From NCBI RefSeq assembly GCF_932294415.1, contig NC_065543.1, positions 42,058,277 to 42,122,276 on the forward strand: a stretch of 64,000 nucleotides of DNA, in the 5' to 3' direction. The DNA comes from Quercus robur. Its lineage: Eukaryota > Streptophyta > Magnoliopsida > Fagales > Fagaceae. A program made the position numbers and the translations under genes. Positions 10,701 through 21,964 of this stretch are shown piece after piece. Positions within the stretch are counted from its first letter, which is position 1; every line of letters begins with the position of its first letter. A model generated the notes under the pieces. The model was not told the DNA's origin and made no database searches. It saw only the letters and a list, made by a program, of their open reading frames with translations.

Positions 10701-13162
10701 TCTTGGGGTACATGGTGACCCATAGAAGAATTGAAGTTAACCCAGATCAGATTAAGGCCATTAACGATTTACAAGCACCTCGGAATCCAAAAGAAGTGCA
10801 GAAACTGACTGGAATGACTGCTGCTTTGAACCGGTTCATCTCCAGGTCAGCTGAGAGGTGTCGTCCTTTTTTCCCCCTATTGCATAAGTGGCAAGGATTT
10901 GAATGGACCGAGGAGTGTGCTGTGGCATTCCAACAGTTGAAAGAATACCTGTTCCGGCCGCCTATCATGTCTAGTCCTGAGGTGGATGAGGTATTGTTTG
11001 CTTATCTGGCGGTTGCCCCTCATGCAGTTAGTTTCGTCTTGATACGAGAAGACAATGGCGTCCAAAAGCCAGTGTACTATGTAAGTAAATCCCTTCATGA
11101 GGCCGAGATGAGATACTTGTCATTAGAAAAGGTCATCTTGGTTGTGGTCCATGCAACGCGCAAACTTCCACATTACTTTCAAGCCCATACTGTGGTTATC
11201 TTGACCCAGCTACCCCTCAAGTCCATACTAAGAAGTGTGGACTACACCGGAAGAATTGCTAAGTGGGGCATGATTCTGGGTGCCTTCGATATCAAGTACC
11301 TGCCTCGTACCTCTGTGAAAGGCCAAGTCCTTGCCGATCTGGTGGTCGAGTTCACCGAGTACCCAGAAGAAGTTAACATGAAGCAAGACCACATGGATGA
11401 AAAATCGGTCAGCCTAATATCCACACAAGGCGGTTCCTCTTGGAGGGTGTACGTGGACGGGGCAGCGAGCCAACGGGGAGTAGGATTGGGATTAGTATTG
11501 ATATCCCCCGAAGAGGTCATCATCGAGAAGTCATTAAGGTTAGGGTTCTCGGCAACTAACTACGAATCAGAATACGAAGCTTTGTTAATGGGAATGAGTA
11601 TGGTCCAAAAAATGGGCGGAAAGGTAGTGGAATTATTCTCGGACTCGAGATTGGTAGTCGGCCAGGTGAGAGGAGAATTGGAGGCCCGGGATCCAAGGAT
11701 GCAAAGGTATCTGAGCAGGGTTAGGCGTATGCAAACGAAGTTTGAGTCTTTCGACTTATCGCATATTCCCCGAGGTGAAAATACTCACGCTGATTCCTTG
11801 GCAACCCTTGCCACCTCCTCGGTACGGAATTTTCCTCGGGTGATCATTGTTGAAGACCTGTGTACCCCCACCTTACCAGAAAAGGATGTTTGCTAAGTCT
11901 ATCAAACCAATCTACCGCCGAACTGGATGGATCCCATATTGAAATTCCTGGAAAGTGACATATTGCCCAAAGAGAAGGTAGAAGTTGAGAAAATACGCAG
12001 GAAAGCTCCTCGGTATTGGTTATCTGAGGATAAAAAGTTATACAAACGGTCCTTCTCTGGGCCATACCTGCTCTGTGTGCCTCCTGAGACTACAGAATCA
12101 ATTCTAGAAGAATTGCATGAGGGCATTTGTGGAAGTCATACAGGGGGAAAGTCTCTATCATGCCGAGCCATCACACAAGGATATTGGTGGCCAAATATGC
12201 AGAAGGAAGCGCAGGAGTATGTAAAGAAATGTGATCAGTGCCAAAGATTCGCTCCAAATATCCATCAACTAGGAGGATTTCTTAACCCTCTATCCAGCCC
12301 TTGGCCTTTTGCTCAATGGGGGCTGGATATTGTCGGCCTTTTTCCTAAAGCCCTAGGAAACAAGAAGTATCTGTTGGTCGGCATAGATTACTTCACTAAA
12401 TGGGTCGAAGCTGAGCCCTTGCCGAACATCAGAGACGTAGATGTTAAGAAGTTTATTTGGAGGAACATTGTCACGCGATTTGGAACTCCACGCACTCTTG
12501 TCTCGGATAATTGGCTTCAATTTGATAGCAATGCCTTTAGGCAATACTATTCGGACCTGGGTATAAGAAACAGATATTCCACTCCGGCTTATCCTCAAGG
12601 GAACGAGCAGGCTGAAGCTGTTAACAAAGTAATAGTCAATGGGCTTAAGAAGAGGCTGGATGACACAAAAGGGAAGTGGGTGGAAGAATTGCCGCATGTT
12701 CTCTGGACATATCGAACAACACCTTGACGTTCAACGGGGGAAACTCCCTTTTCCATGACCTATGGGGCCGAGGCCGTCATCCCCCTGGAAACTGGATTCC
12801 TAATGTTAAGGACCAGTACATTCTCTTCGGACAGTAATGATGCGATGTTGGAGAAAAGTTTGGACCTGATTGAAGAGCGAAGGGAGAGCGTGATGGTTCA
12901 ACTAGCTTACTACCAGCATAAACTCAAGCAAGGCTATGATAGTAATGTGAAGCTGAGGCCGTTAGCCGTAGGAGATCTGGTGCTGAGAAAAGTTCTGGAG
13001 ACCACCAAGAATCCAAATTGGGGAAAATTGGGACCTAATTGGGAGGGGCCTTATCGGATCACTTCTGTAGCCGGAATAGGAGCCTATTATCTGGAAGACC
13101 TAGATGAAAAAGCTGTACTTCATCCTTGGAATGTAAATAATCTCAAGAGGTATTATTATTAA
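7776..13162 (+). pseudogene. gag-pol coding remnant of the first Tat-type element
   Basis: Parts in order: gag with an Arg/Ser/Pro-rich N-terminal part (7780-8290) and a capsid-like core (about 8300-8800); a zinc knuckle of form C-x2-H-x4-H-x4-C at about 9029-9070; retroviral-type aspartic protease at about 9350-9670; reverse transcriptase at about 10080-10760; RNase H at about 10880-11360; archaeal-type RNase H at about 11440-11800 (VYVDGAASQRGVGLG); integrase with its HHCC finger at about 12115-12255 and catalytic core to about 12720; and an integrase C-terminal part to 13162. The region as a whole is interrupted about six times. The domain order is that of the Tat lineage. Confidence 0.88.
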
Positions 13163-13220
13163 TAAAAGTATTTCAATTCAAGTTTTTCTTTTAATTTACG
13201 TTAGCCATACATCCTGTGTT

Positions 13221-13740
13221 CCTACATCCTATGATGTATATTGAAATGTTAAATAGAAACTAATTTATGTCAGGTCCTCGGATCACAAACTTGGTGGAAA
13301 TTAATGTCCTATAATGTATATTGAAATGTTAAACAGAAACTAAGTTATGTTAGGTCCTCAGATCACAAACTTGGTGGAAATTAACGTCCTATGATGTATA
13401 TTGAAATGTTAAACAAAAACTAAGTTATGTCAGGTCCTCCGATCACAAACTTGGTGGAAATTAACGTCCTATGATGCGTATTGAAATGTTAAACAGAAAC
13501 TAAGTTATGTCAGGTTCTCGGATTACAAACTTGGTGGAAATTAACGTCCTATGATGTGTATTGAAATGTTAAATAGAAACTAAGTTATGTCAGGTCCTCG
13601 GATCACAAGCTTGGTGGAAATTAACATCCTATGATAGGTATTGAAGTGTTGAACAGTAACTAAGTTGTGGCAGGTCCTCGGATCACAAACTTAGTGGAAA
13701 TTAACGCCCTATAACATCTATTAAAGTATTAAAGAGGAAT
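13221..13740 (+). repeat. 80-bp tandem repeat array (about 6.5 copies)
   Basis: Units beginning TAAGTTATGTCAGGTCCTCG and continuing through ACAAACTTGGTGGAAATTAA repeat at exactly 80-bp spacing from 13261 (13261, 13341, 13421, 13501, 13581, 13661), with a partial unit before. The last unit is the most diverged. The array sits between the integrase end and the antisense gene region. Tandem repeats at this place are known for plant Tat/Ogre-type elements and can seed satellite DNA. Confidence 0.95.
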
Positions 13741-14089
13741 CTATGAACGTCATTTAATGTACAATCGAAATACTGGAGGCATAATTGTATTTAGTTTTTG
13801 AACTTTTATAAAAAGTTGCAGTTGATTGGAAAGAATACGTGTGTATCTAAAACGTCTTCCTAAGACCCCGTTGTATTAATGTTCATCATCTATTTTTAAT
13901 TGCCAATTGACGATGTTTATAAATAGAATTGCCCCATGTAAACAAAAGATAGTTGAAATGAACCCATCCAGATTACAGTAACACAGGGAACAAGTACAAG
14001 AATAACATAAAGTAGCAAGAGCGATAAGAAAATAAATATGAGAGTCCTTACTAAATTTCTAGTTAGACTACAAAACAATTCCTACTTTT
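13741..14089. other. Non-coding part of the first Tat-type element
   Basis: AT-rich DNA between the 80-bp repeat array and the antisense gene region. I see no repeat or coding signal in it. Confidence 0.5.
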
Positions 14090-16680
14090 TCAATTTGAAT
14101 TGGATCTTCGGGTCCTGGCTGGCAGATTTGTCTGCCTCCGAAGTAGTGATTTCCCCTTTATCCCTAATAACGCCCCCAGTTGGCAAGACTGTGGAAGCCA
14201 AATCCTGTTGAAAATTTTGGGAGGCCGTCCCTGCCTCCGAAGCAGTTGCGGTCTTGTCCGAGGAAGCTCATGGAGGGGCAACTCCCCCTTTAGCTGATTC
14301 TGGCTGGCCAGAGGGAGGGAAACTGTAAGGCAAAACCTCCTCATTGGGGTTAACGATTGAAGGAGGAGCTTCAGCTTGATGGGGTAGAAGAACTGAGGGA
14401 CGGATCACCTCAGGATAGAATACGTTCTCTGGCTTACGTAACTCAGATGAAGCCTCCACCCCAGCACGGTTAAGGGCCTCATCCCAAGTTTTTGCGCAGT
14501 AGATACGGCACACCGCCGGAACCTCGGCCTTCAAAGCCTCCTTAGTCTCAGCTATACCAACCTCATAGCCTCTCTGCTCAGCTTCATTCATTGCCCGTTC
14601 GGCCTCGGTTTTTGCTTTCTTGGCTTCCTCCCTGGACTTTTCAGCTCGCTCCCTTAGCTTTTGGGTTTCCTTCGAGTGCTTCTTAAGAACTAGGACTTGT
14701 TCCTGAGCCTTCTTTAGTTTGGCATTCGTCTCACGCAAGTGGTTCCCTTGGTCCTTGGCTTGCTTTTGATAACCTTCTAGTGCCGACTCGGCGCTCTTGC
14801 AAGCTTGCTCTTCAGCACGTAACTTTTTCTTTACATCGGCCAAGTCCTGTTCAAATTTGGACAAGGTCTGTACAACCGTTGTCCATCTCTTTCTTTCATC
14901 CTCTAGCTGATCGGAGCAAATATTGAGCATCTCATCCACCTTGAAAGTATTTTGGATAATCTGTAGAAAAGAGGTTAACACTATAGTCAGGGAAAAGTAC
15001 ATATTGGTGACTAACGATCGTGAAAGGAAAGAGCAAAAAAGTCAACCTCTTACCATGCCCAAGTATCTTTTATTGTCGAGGATGAGTTCATTCTTCCTCA
15101 TATTCTTTAGTTCGGCCATATCTTTTGGGAGCAATAAGGCTTCCTCTATGGCCGAGGCTACGTGGTACCCTATGCCGCCGTTGAAGTCCCTTATAGATGC
15201 ATCATCTCGCAGGGGCTCCCCACCGTGCATAGGTGCTGGCAACCATGCTTATGGCTTTGAAAGTTGGGAATCAGATCTTTCTTGGCCCCGCGTAACTTGG
15301 TGCCTGGTTTTTTGCTGCTTTGTAGCTCGTTAGGTATCCTCCTCGCGAGTAGGACGAGACTTGCCGATGTCCGCCACCTCCTTCCCCTTTTGCTCCCTGC
15401 GCCTTTTTAACTCAGCAGTGTCTGGACAAACTGGCTGAGGGGGTTGACGAGGAGGCTGGCGAGGAGCAAGAGGAGGAGACCTAGCGGGAAGAGATGGAGC
15501 CTAGGATTGTGTTGATTTTGCCGGCGCACTCTTCCCCGGCTGACCTTCCATCAACTCCAGCAAGCTTCTTTGAGGTTTTCTCTATATCCCCATCTCGTCA
15601 GGATCTTCCCCGGAGTTTATGGATTGACCAAAAATCCCAAAGTCGTCCGAGGTTTCAGAGACCTCTACAACTTCTTCCTCGTCTTTTTCCTCTTCCTTTC
15701 TCTCTTCTACTTCCTCTTCTCGGGGGGTAAGCTGGGATGAAGAGGGTCCTGCCGAGACTTTGGCCACGAAAAGAGGCCCGGTACGGGATGTATACTGGGG
15801 AAGTGGAATACCTTCTGGGACTATGAACCCTGTATAGGCAACACTGATACGGTGAAGCTGAGGATCGCGGGCTCTAATAACGTACTTCGGCGCCTGGAAA
15901 GCGGATGATAGGGGGGTATAGCCAAGGATCAAATGTCCTGCCCGGAGCTGGCCGTTAGCTTCGTTCACGTGTATCTCGGCTCTCAATACCTTATCCAAGC
16001 TCGCCTTATTGACTAACCTAAGGTTAGGCTTTGTGTAACGTCTGTCTGCAGAACCATTGAATTGAAGCAGAGCGTCGTTAGAGGTAGGAATCACGAGACA
16101 AAAAAAAAAAAAGAGCGTATATAGAAACCAAATGTTATGAATCTCTAACTATGCTCCCACCTGGTACTCCTTCCACCGTGGGGCATGGCAGACCATTATG
16201 CCATTCCCCGGAGAAGATAAGGAAATACTCCTTTAGGTTCTTGTTTGAAGTGAGAAGGCACTGGATTAGCCTCACCTCGGGATATCTCGATCTAAGATAA
16301 TACCCCTGCCCTTTGAGGTGGTGGAGATTGTACACCCAATTCACATCATGGTGGGTCAGTTTTAGGTCCATCCTTTCGTTCAAAGCATCTATGCTTCCCA
16401 GAACTCTAAACATATTTGGGGCACACTAGGTAGGGGATAGCCTAAAGAAACTAAGGTAGCTCCTAGTAATACTACCCATGGGGATGGTCATCCCGCCTTC
16501 TATGAAGGCAATCATGGAAATAACCACTTTCCCTGTTTGCCTAGCGTCAACCCATTCCCCTTGAGCTGCGTATCTCATACCCACCGTGGAGGGAATCCCG
16601 TACTTAGAGCGGAAATTTCTGATACCTTCCTCGGACTCAACTAGACACCGAAATGGACTTTTCTTCTTCCCCATTTTTCT
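14090..16680 (-). pseudogene. Antisense gene region of the first Tat-type element
   Basis: The minus strand opposite to gag-pol carries coding-like DNA. The right part (about 15580-16680) resembles the 'putative gypsy-type transposon' family (Pfam PF04195 type) found next to many plant gypsy elements, with recognisable pieces FRSKYGIPSTVGMRY and LTHHDVNWVYNLHHLKGQGY. The left part (about 14270-15240) is rich in Lys, Glu, Ala and Gln with heptad-like spacing, so probably a long coiled coil. The region is broken in several places. Its role is unknown; extra open reading frames in either orientation are reported for this lineage. The second Tat-type element carries the same kind of region in the same place. 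Confidence 0.75.
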
Positions 16681-17119
16681 AAAGGATTTAGAAGAGAACT
16701 TAATGAATTTAAGATAAAAGTGGTAAAGATTTTAAGAAGACTTACAGGTTTAAAAGAGGGACCTCGGACAAGATGTGATTATTTGTAGGAGCCAGGAAAA
16801 TGATAAAAAAGGAGAAAGGCAGGTTTAGTGTATGAGCTCTGGAGTTGTGTGGTCACCGAAGGTAAGAAAGAGAATTGATTTGAGAACGCCTTTATAGTCG
16901 TGTAGAAATTATGAGCGGTAAAATTCTCGCTCACGAAACGAGACAGGCCCTCCACCGTTTGATTTGCATCTCACCATCGAACGTGGGAGACAAGGGCGTT
17001 GCCAAAATTTAATGCTGCCAGAATCGGGATGTTGAAGTGTTAGAAGCATGCCTCCAAACATAACTGGGTGTGGGCTTATGACGTCAAAATCTATCTTTTC
17101 TCCCAAGGAGTCGAAAAGC

Positions 17120-17137
17120 AAGATTTTGAGGGGCTAT
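17120..17137 (+). promoter_or_regulatory. Polypurine tract before the 3' LTR
   Basis: AAGATTTTGAGGGGCTAT directly precedes the 3' LTR. The GAGGGG core is the likely plus-strand priming site. Confidence 0.65.
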
Positions 17138-17914
17138 TGTGGGGGCCGGTCAGTCACTAAAGTTGTTAAAGTCAAGTTAATTGGGCCTATGGCCCATCCG
17201 AGGAGGCAAACCTGCCCGAGGAGGCCCATATCAGATTAAAGGGGTAACCAAACGAAGGGAAGAGGGAATATCATGAAAGGGGAGTTCAGTATTCGTCCGA
17301 GGACAAAACCCTTCTCGGCAATATGAGTCCAAGGACGATCAGGGCGCCATTTGGTTACAAACATACCTCGGAGCTACGTCACCACTCAAGGTGGGATAAG
17401 GGGCCAAAGGTGGGAGAGAGAGAAGGCAAACAAATATCTACGGTAACAGCTGCCTCCGCATTAATTGCCTCTCAACCAACTCTCTGGCCGCATTAATGTG
17501 GAAGTGATGCCTGAACAGTGATGAAGCAGCCTTACAGCTACTAGAAAGAGGTTCCAGAAGGTGTTAGATGGGACAGAAAGAGATCTCCTAAACCCAACCT
17601 ACACGTGTGTGGTGAAGATGGAATAAAGAGGGTGGTATATAACAGGAAAGGAGGGCATGCAGAAGGGAGGCGGAACATAAAAAAGAAAACAAAGAGAACA
17701 CTCAGGAAGAGAGCTTGAAAACCACAAAACTGTATTTGATCCAAAGAAAAACAGATTGTTATATCGGCTCTAATCCATCTATAAACGTGAGGTTGAATCT
17801 TTTTACTTTTAGAGAAGTTAATCTAGTTCTTGAACACCCACGCTCTACATATTGTTTGGGCCTTTTAACGTAGGAACCCAATATCATTTTGGGGCCGTTA
17901 CGGATTGAGCCCTT

Positions 17915-17917
<3 letters not shown>
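17138..17917 (+). repeat. 3' LTR of the first Tat-type element
   Basis: Starts TGTGGGGGCC and ends CCTTACA, 780 bp. It is followed by a TA microsatellite (17918-17956) that is the other half of the target microsatellite at 6918-6942. Confidence 0.95.
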
Positions 17918-17960
<43 letters not shown>

Positions 17961-18133
17961 TCGCTACAATGCAAGGTATTAGAAGTAAGAATTGAATAGG
18001 TAAAATTACCAATATGCAAGAAAATACACAAGAAAATACGTTAATTTTCAATAGGTATAAATAGAAAGGCAATAAAGGGTGTGGTTGATAATACATGATA
18101 AGCAAGGTCTAATCGACCCACTTTGACACCACT

Positions 18134-19561
18134 TGTTGGAGAGATAACATTTTAGGAAGACTTCAATTGAGTAGTTAATATACCATATGTAGACACCGTA
18201 TTTTGTACCCTTTACGACTTGGGTCCCTGTTCCCTAATAATGCTTAAACTCTAAGGCCTAAGGCCAGTTTAGAGCCCAATCAGATATGAAATTGACTTTA
18301 AGAGTGTTAAAATGGAAAATATAACTTTTTAAATGAGCAATAATCTATTTTTGGAAATAAAATACCAAAGTGGCCCTCGATCCACGTACGTGGACCAAAG
18401 CATGTGTACATCGGCACACTCTTGCGTATGCAACTAGGGTTTCAGAAGCATGGAAAATGCAAGTTTTCTGCAATAATTGCTGAGGTTTGGAATGAATCCC
18501 ACATCGTCTGGGAGCCGTTCCAAACCCCTTTTTTTTTTTCACTATATAAAGCTTTATATGGTACATTTTCAAAACACATGGAATTCCACAAGGAAAAACC
18601 TAAAATTCACTAGAAAATAGTGAATCTAAAGGGAGTTTTTCACAAAATACCCTCAAGTCATATTTTATTTGATTGGGACCTTTTCTGGCCCCAATCCTTT
18701 GAGTTTAAGATAACTAATTGCTTGTTTAATGAGTTGTGATAGATTTGACTAAGAGGAATGGTAAAAAATAAAGCTTGGGAAATTCCTTTTTAGGTATTAA
18801 GTTTCAACCTTTCTTTTCTGTTTTTAGTAATTCTTTTACTATTTAATCTGTTCTTCTTGCTTTATTTATGTTATAACCTGTTTGTTTAGAATAGGTTTAT
18901 GTTTTCTTGTATATTCTGAGCATGTTTGGCTGCTAGAATCAGGGTTTTCATTTTTGCTCTGTTTTTCTGCTTGTTTGTTTTTGGGTTAGGGTTCAGGCAT
19001 GTTTGCGTACACATACTTTTGTATGTGCACGCAAGCTCGAAGTATGCGTACGCATACAACTAGCCTGTGTACGAAGACCTATGTATACATACGAATATTA
19101 GTGCCCATATCTTGGGTGCCTAATACCTTCCCAAGAACGTACCTAAACTTTGAACCCATATCTTTGGTAGTAAGATCAATGATCCTTCTTTGAGAGGACG
19201 CTATATATATGATTCATAAACCATTGCAAAAACTAGGTGATGACTCCAAAAACCCCTTGTGCCCACACCATTTAGGGACATTACTTTATCCAAAAGCTTC
19301 AGTTATGGGTTTAGGCCCTATTATGCTATATTAAACACTCACTATTGTCATTATTAGCCAATGTGGGATTTCACCACTTAATTAATCATACCATTCACAT
19401 GTGAACATTCTAACAAATGTAATGTATTATCAAGAAAAAGTGTATGAGATAATGTAGTTCTTTAGGCTTTTGCACTATGATTGTAGGCAATAAGGTTGAA
19501 ACATATAAACTCTCATGTTTGCTCTCCTCTGTTATCTTCTCCTTCATCATAAATTTTTACA
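18134..19561 (+). mobile_element. Copia-type LTR, split by a nested LTR
   Basis: Starts TGTTGGAGAG and ends TTTTTACA, followed at once by TGGTATCAAAGTCGATGG, a close match to the initiator-tRNA-Met primer-binding site typical of plant Ty1/copia elements. Its middle (18188-19267) is a separate insertion. With that insertion set aside, the two ends line up with a related LTR fragment in opposite orientation at 21680-21868. No gag or pol follows; the internal part was lost or is confined to the short non-coding stretch up to about 19770. Confidence 0.7.
18188..19267 (+). mobile_element. Gypsy-type solo LTR nested in the copia-type LTR
   Basis: Starts TGTAGACACCGTATTTTGTA, a start common among plant gypsy LTRs, and ends GTGCCCACA. 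It is flanked by CCATA (left) and CCATT (right), an imperfect 5-bp target duplication, and it interrupts recognisable copia-type LTR sequence. The right 35 bases contain a GGTGATGACTCC phrase that in some families lies just after the LTR, so the exact right boundary could be a little further left. Confidence 0.65.
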
Positions 19562-19774
19562 TGGTATCAAAGTCGATGGTTTGAAGGTAAGTGTTTGTTA
19601 GTGGATCCCACCAAGTATAACACGGAAGACTCTTGTAGTGGGTAAAATTCAACTCAATACGATAATTTTGTAAAGTTTAATAAAACCACATGCATGACCA
19701 AAATGACAATATCCCAATAATATAATACAAGAAAAACACTTCAATATCCCACCGTTCCAATCCCAAGAATTGAG

Positions 19775-20235
19775 CCTATTTGGTGGAAGTCTTTGAGTAT
19801 TATTGTTCAAAATGATGTGAAAACTGTGGTTAAAAAGTGTTTTGAAAACACGTATTTAAAGTACTCATAATGCAAAAATTGTGTTTGGTACTATATTTCT
19901 AATAACATCTTTTCAAAAGTGAAAAAACATAATTGTGTGTGTGTTTGTGTTTGTGTGTTTTTTTTTTTTTTTTTTTAAGTGATGACATGTAGTCTAATTA
20001 GTGAGACCTATAATTTTTAAAATATTTACAAAAGTGTCATTGAGCAATGTTTTTTTAAAATTTGAAAATTGGTAAGAGGAGTTTTCTAAATTCAGTGTTT
20101 AAACACCCTAAGATGAGCAACGTAATTCAAACACTCCTAAAAAAACATCATTATCAAATGCGTTATTTTTTTAACAACCACAGTTTTCAGTGTTTAAACA
20201 CTAAAAACTGTTCTTTGGAATCACATACAAACAGG
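19775..20235. mobile_element. MITE, first unit of a tandem dimer
   Basis: Begins CCTATTTGGTGG and ends with the inverted complement ACAAACAGG. Internally it contains GTGTTTGGTACTATATTT and the phrase CAGTGTTTAAACAC near both sides. The second unit (20240-20706) has the same order of sequence. The two units are separated by only ACCG. No transposase is encoded. Copy B of the segmental duplication lacks both units. Confidence 0.7.
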
Positions 20236-20239
20236 ACCG

Positions 20240-20706
20240 CCTGTTTGGTAGAGGTGTTTGAGTATTGTTGTTCAAAATGATGTGAAAACTATAATTTAAA
20301 AAGTGTTGTGAAAACACGTATTTAAAGTACTTATAATGCAAAAAAATTGTGTTTGGTACTATATTTTTAATAACATCTTTTCAAAAGTGAAAAAAATATA
20401 ATTGTGTATTTGGTATGTGTGTGTGTGTGTGTGTGTGTTTTTTAAAGGTGATGACATGTAGCCTAATAAGTGGGACCTACAATTTTTTACTTATTTACAA
20501 AAATGTCATTGAGCAACTTATTTGGGAACTGAAAACTGATAAGAGGAGTTTTCTAAATTCAGTGTTTAAAACACCTTAAAATGAGAAACGTAACTCAAAT
20601 ACTCCTAAAAAAAAATATCTTACCAAACACATTGTTTTTTTTTAGGCCCACAATTTTTAATGTTTAAATACTGAAAACTGTTGTTTGAATTACCTTACCA
20701 AACAGG
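20240..20706. mobile_element. MITE, second unit of a tandem dimer
   Basis: Begins CCTGTTTGGTAGAGG and ends CTTACCAAACAGG, giving clear terminal inverted repeats (CCTGTTTGGTA). A (GT)n run lies inside at about 20417-20438, as in the first unit. Superfamily is not certain because I see no clean target duplication. Confidence 0.75.
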
Positions 20707-20883
20707 TATGAAACTCCCTTCACTTAAGGATTTTGGTTAGAAGTAAAGCTTTGTCTTCGTTGACTCTCTTTAGTTGATTTCAAAAGAATTCTCTTCTCAT
20801 TTTGGGAAGGGGGTATCTATAGGAGGATATGGAACTCTTCCCCCAAGGAGATGTGGAATGTGAGTCACAGGTTCTATATGATG

Positions 20884-21038
20884 GAAAATTATTAGGTACT
20901 TTTGGAGTACCATAAATGCGTATTCCTCCCTCTCACATGAAAGGTAGTTCCCACCATGAATTTAATTAGTGGGACCTACCATTCATGTGAGAGGAGGGAG
21001 TACGCATTTATGATACTCTGGGAGTACATAATAATTTC
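20884..21038. mobile_element. Foldback MITE (~155 bp)
   Basis: The two halves are inverted complements. GAAAATTATTAGGTACTTTT at the left pairs with GAGTACATAATAATTTC at the right, and the middle arms CCTCCCTCTCACATGAA and TTCATGTGAGAGGAGGGAG also pair. It would form one long hairpin with a short loop. No coding capacity. Confidence 0.85.
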
Positions 21039-21679
21039 TCCTGTCTGATCTCCCTCTCTTAATGTTATGATAAAGGATGGGTTTGGACATAATCCACCTT
21101 CCTTATTGTTCAAACGGTTCATTTAGTATTTAATTCATAGAAGTTGTCAATTGGTGGCAATAATAATGCAAAGGTGACAGCTAACTTTCCTAAGATGTTT
21201 CTTGAAGACCAAACAGATGCTAGCAGAATCTATCCAAAGCTTTATTTGGGAGAGAGTCTCACAAAACTAACTAGAAGGGGGTGTCTGACATGAATCTAGT
21301 CTACTCTGATGATCTTCAATTTGAGTTTTGCTCATCATAATGTGGGGGCAGCTTGACCACCTATTGGATATTCGACCTTATCCTGTATCTAGACCAAGCT
21401 TGGCCAAGGGGCCCCTTGGTGCCTTCTTGAGGTGAGGGTGGGTTTAAAGGCCTATGTCATCTCCACCCTTGGTTGAGTAAAAGTTCTACTAGGTACTTAT
21501 TGGTGACTCTCATAATTGTGTAAGGAAGACTCCCATGTTCATTGCCCCAGTGATTGAATAAATGGCACTCTATGGGTGATGGTAATGGGATTGATAAGGA
21601 AAAATATTCTATTCAAGAGGGAGACTATCTTTAGTGTCACAAGTGACTTTGTAGAAGACTCACATGTGAAGGTGAGATT
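21039..21679. other. Shared intergenic or LTR-internal DNA, no gene seen
   Basis: From about 21240 on it is collinear with copy B (34478 onward); the part before 21240 is in the stretch that copy B lacks. It may be old non-coding DNA of the copia-type element on the minus strand, but no protein domain can be read. Confidence 0.45.
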
Positions 21680-21868
21680 TGTCGGCATATTCACATTTTG
21701 GTTAATTAAGTGTTAAAGTCCATATTGAATAATAATGATAAGAGTGAGTGGTTAATATAACATAATTGAATCTAACCTCATAGTTTTAAGCTTTTGGATA
21801 AAGTTATATTCCTTTATATTATATCGATTACTCAATTAAAGTCTTCTGAAAGTGATATCTACCCAACA
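21680..21868 (-). mobile_element. Copia-type LTR fragment, opposite orientation (copy A)
   Basis: On the minus strand it starts TGTTGGGTAGATATC and runs through ACTTTATCCAAAAGCTT and ACTCACTCTTATCATTATTA, matching the copia-type LTR at 18134-19561. The same fragment is present in copy B (34925-35098). It is therefore older than the duplication. Confidence 0.7.
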
Positions 21869-21917
21869 ACCATTTTATTTTCTAAATTCTTTTAATCAGT
21901 TTTCAATTATAGAGGGC

Positions 21918-21964
<47 letters not shown>

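Larger units (their letters stand above)
6943..17917 (+). mobile_element. Ty3/gypsy LTR retrotransposon, Tat-type lineage, fossil
   Basis: Full-length structure of 10975 bp: 785-bp and 780-bp LTRs, primer-binding-site region, gag, protease, reverse transcriptase, RNase H, a second (archaeal-type) RNase H, integrase, a block of 80-bp tandem repeats, an antisense gene region and a polypurine tract. The second RNase H between RNase H and integrase is the mark of the Tat/Ogre lineage. The coding part is broken, with roughly half a dozen interruptions. It lies inside a TA microsatellite, with ATATA on both sides, so the target duplication is uninformative. Copy B of the segmental duplication lacks it. 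By eye the LTRs differ at about 21 of 780 positions, mostly transitions, so it is younger than the duplication. Confidence 0.93.

Noticed and set aside
13221-13740. CRISPR-like array
   Set aside because: The units are 80 bp, contiguous and without unique spacers, and the genome is eukaryotic.
17759-18105. Minus-strand frames with repeated Ile-Tyr
   Set aside because: Produced by the TA microsatellite after the 3' LTR.
18999-19193. Plus-strand frame of 64 residues with YTYFCMCT motifs
   Set aside because: It lies within the nested LTR, in a stretch of short GTACGCATAC-like repeats.
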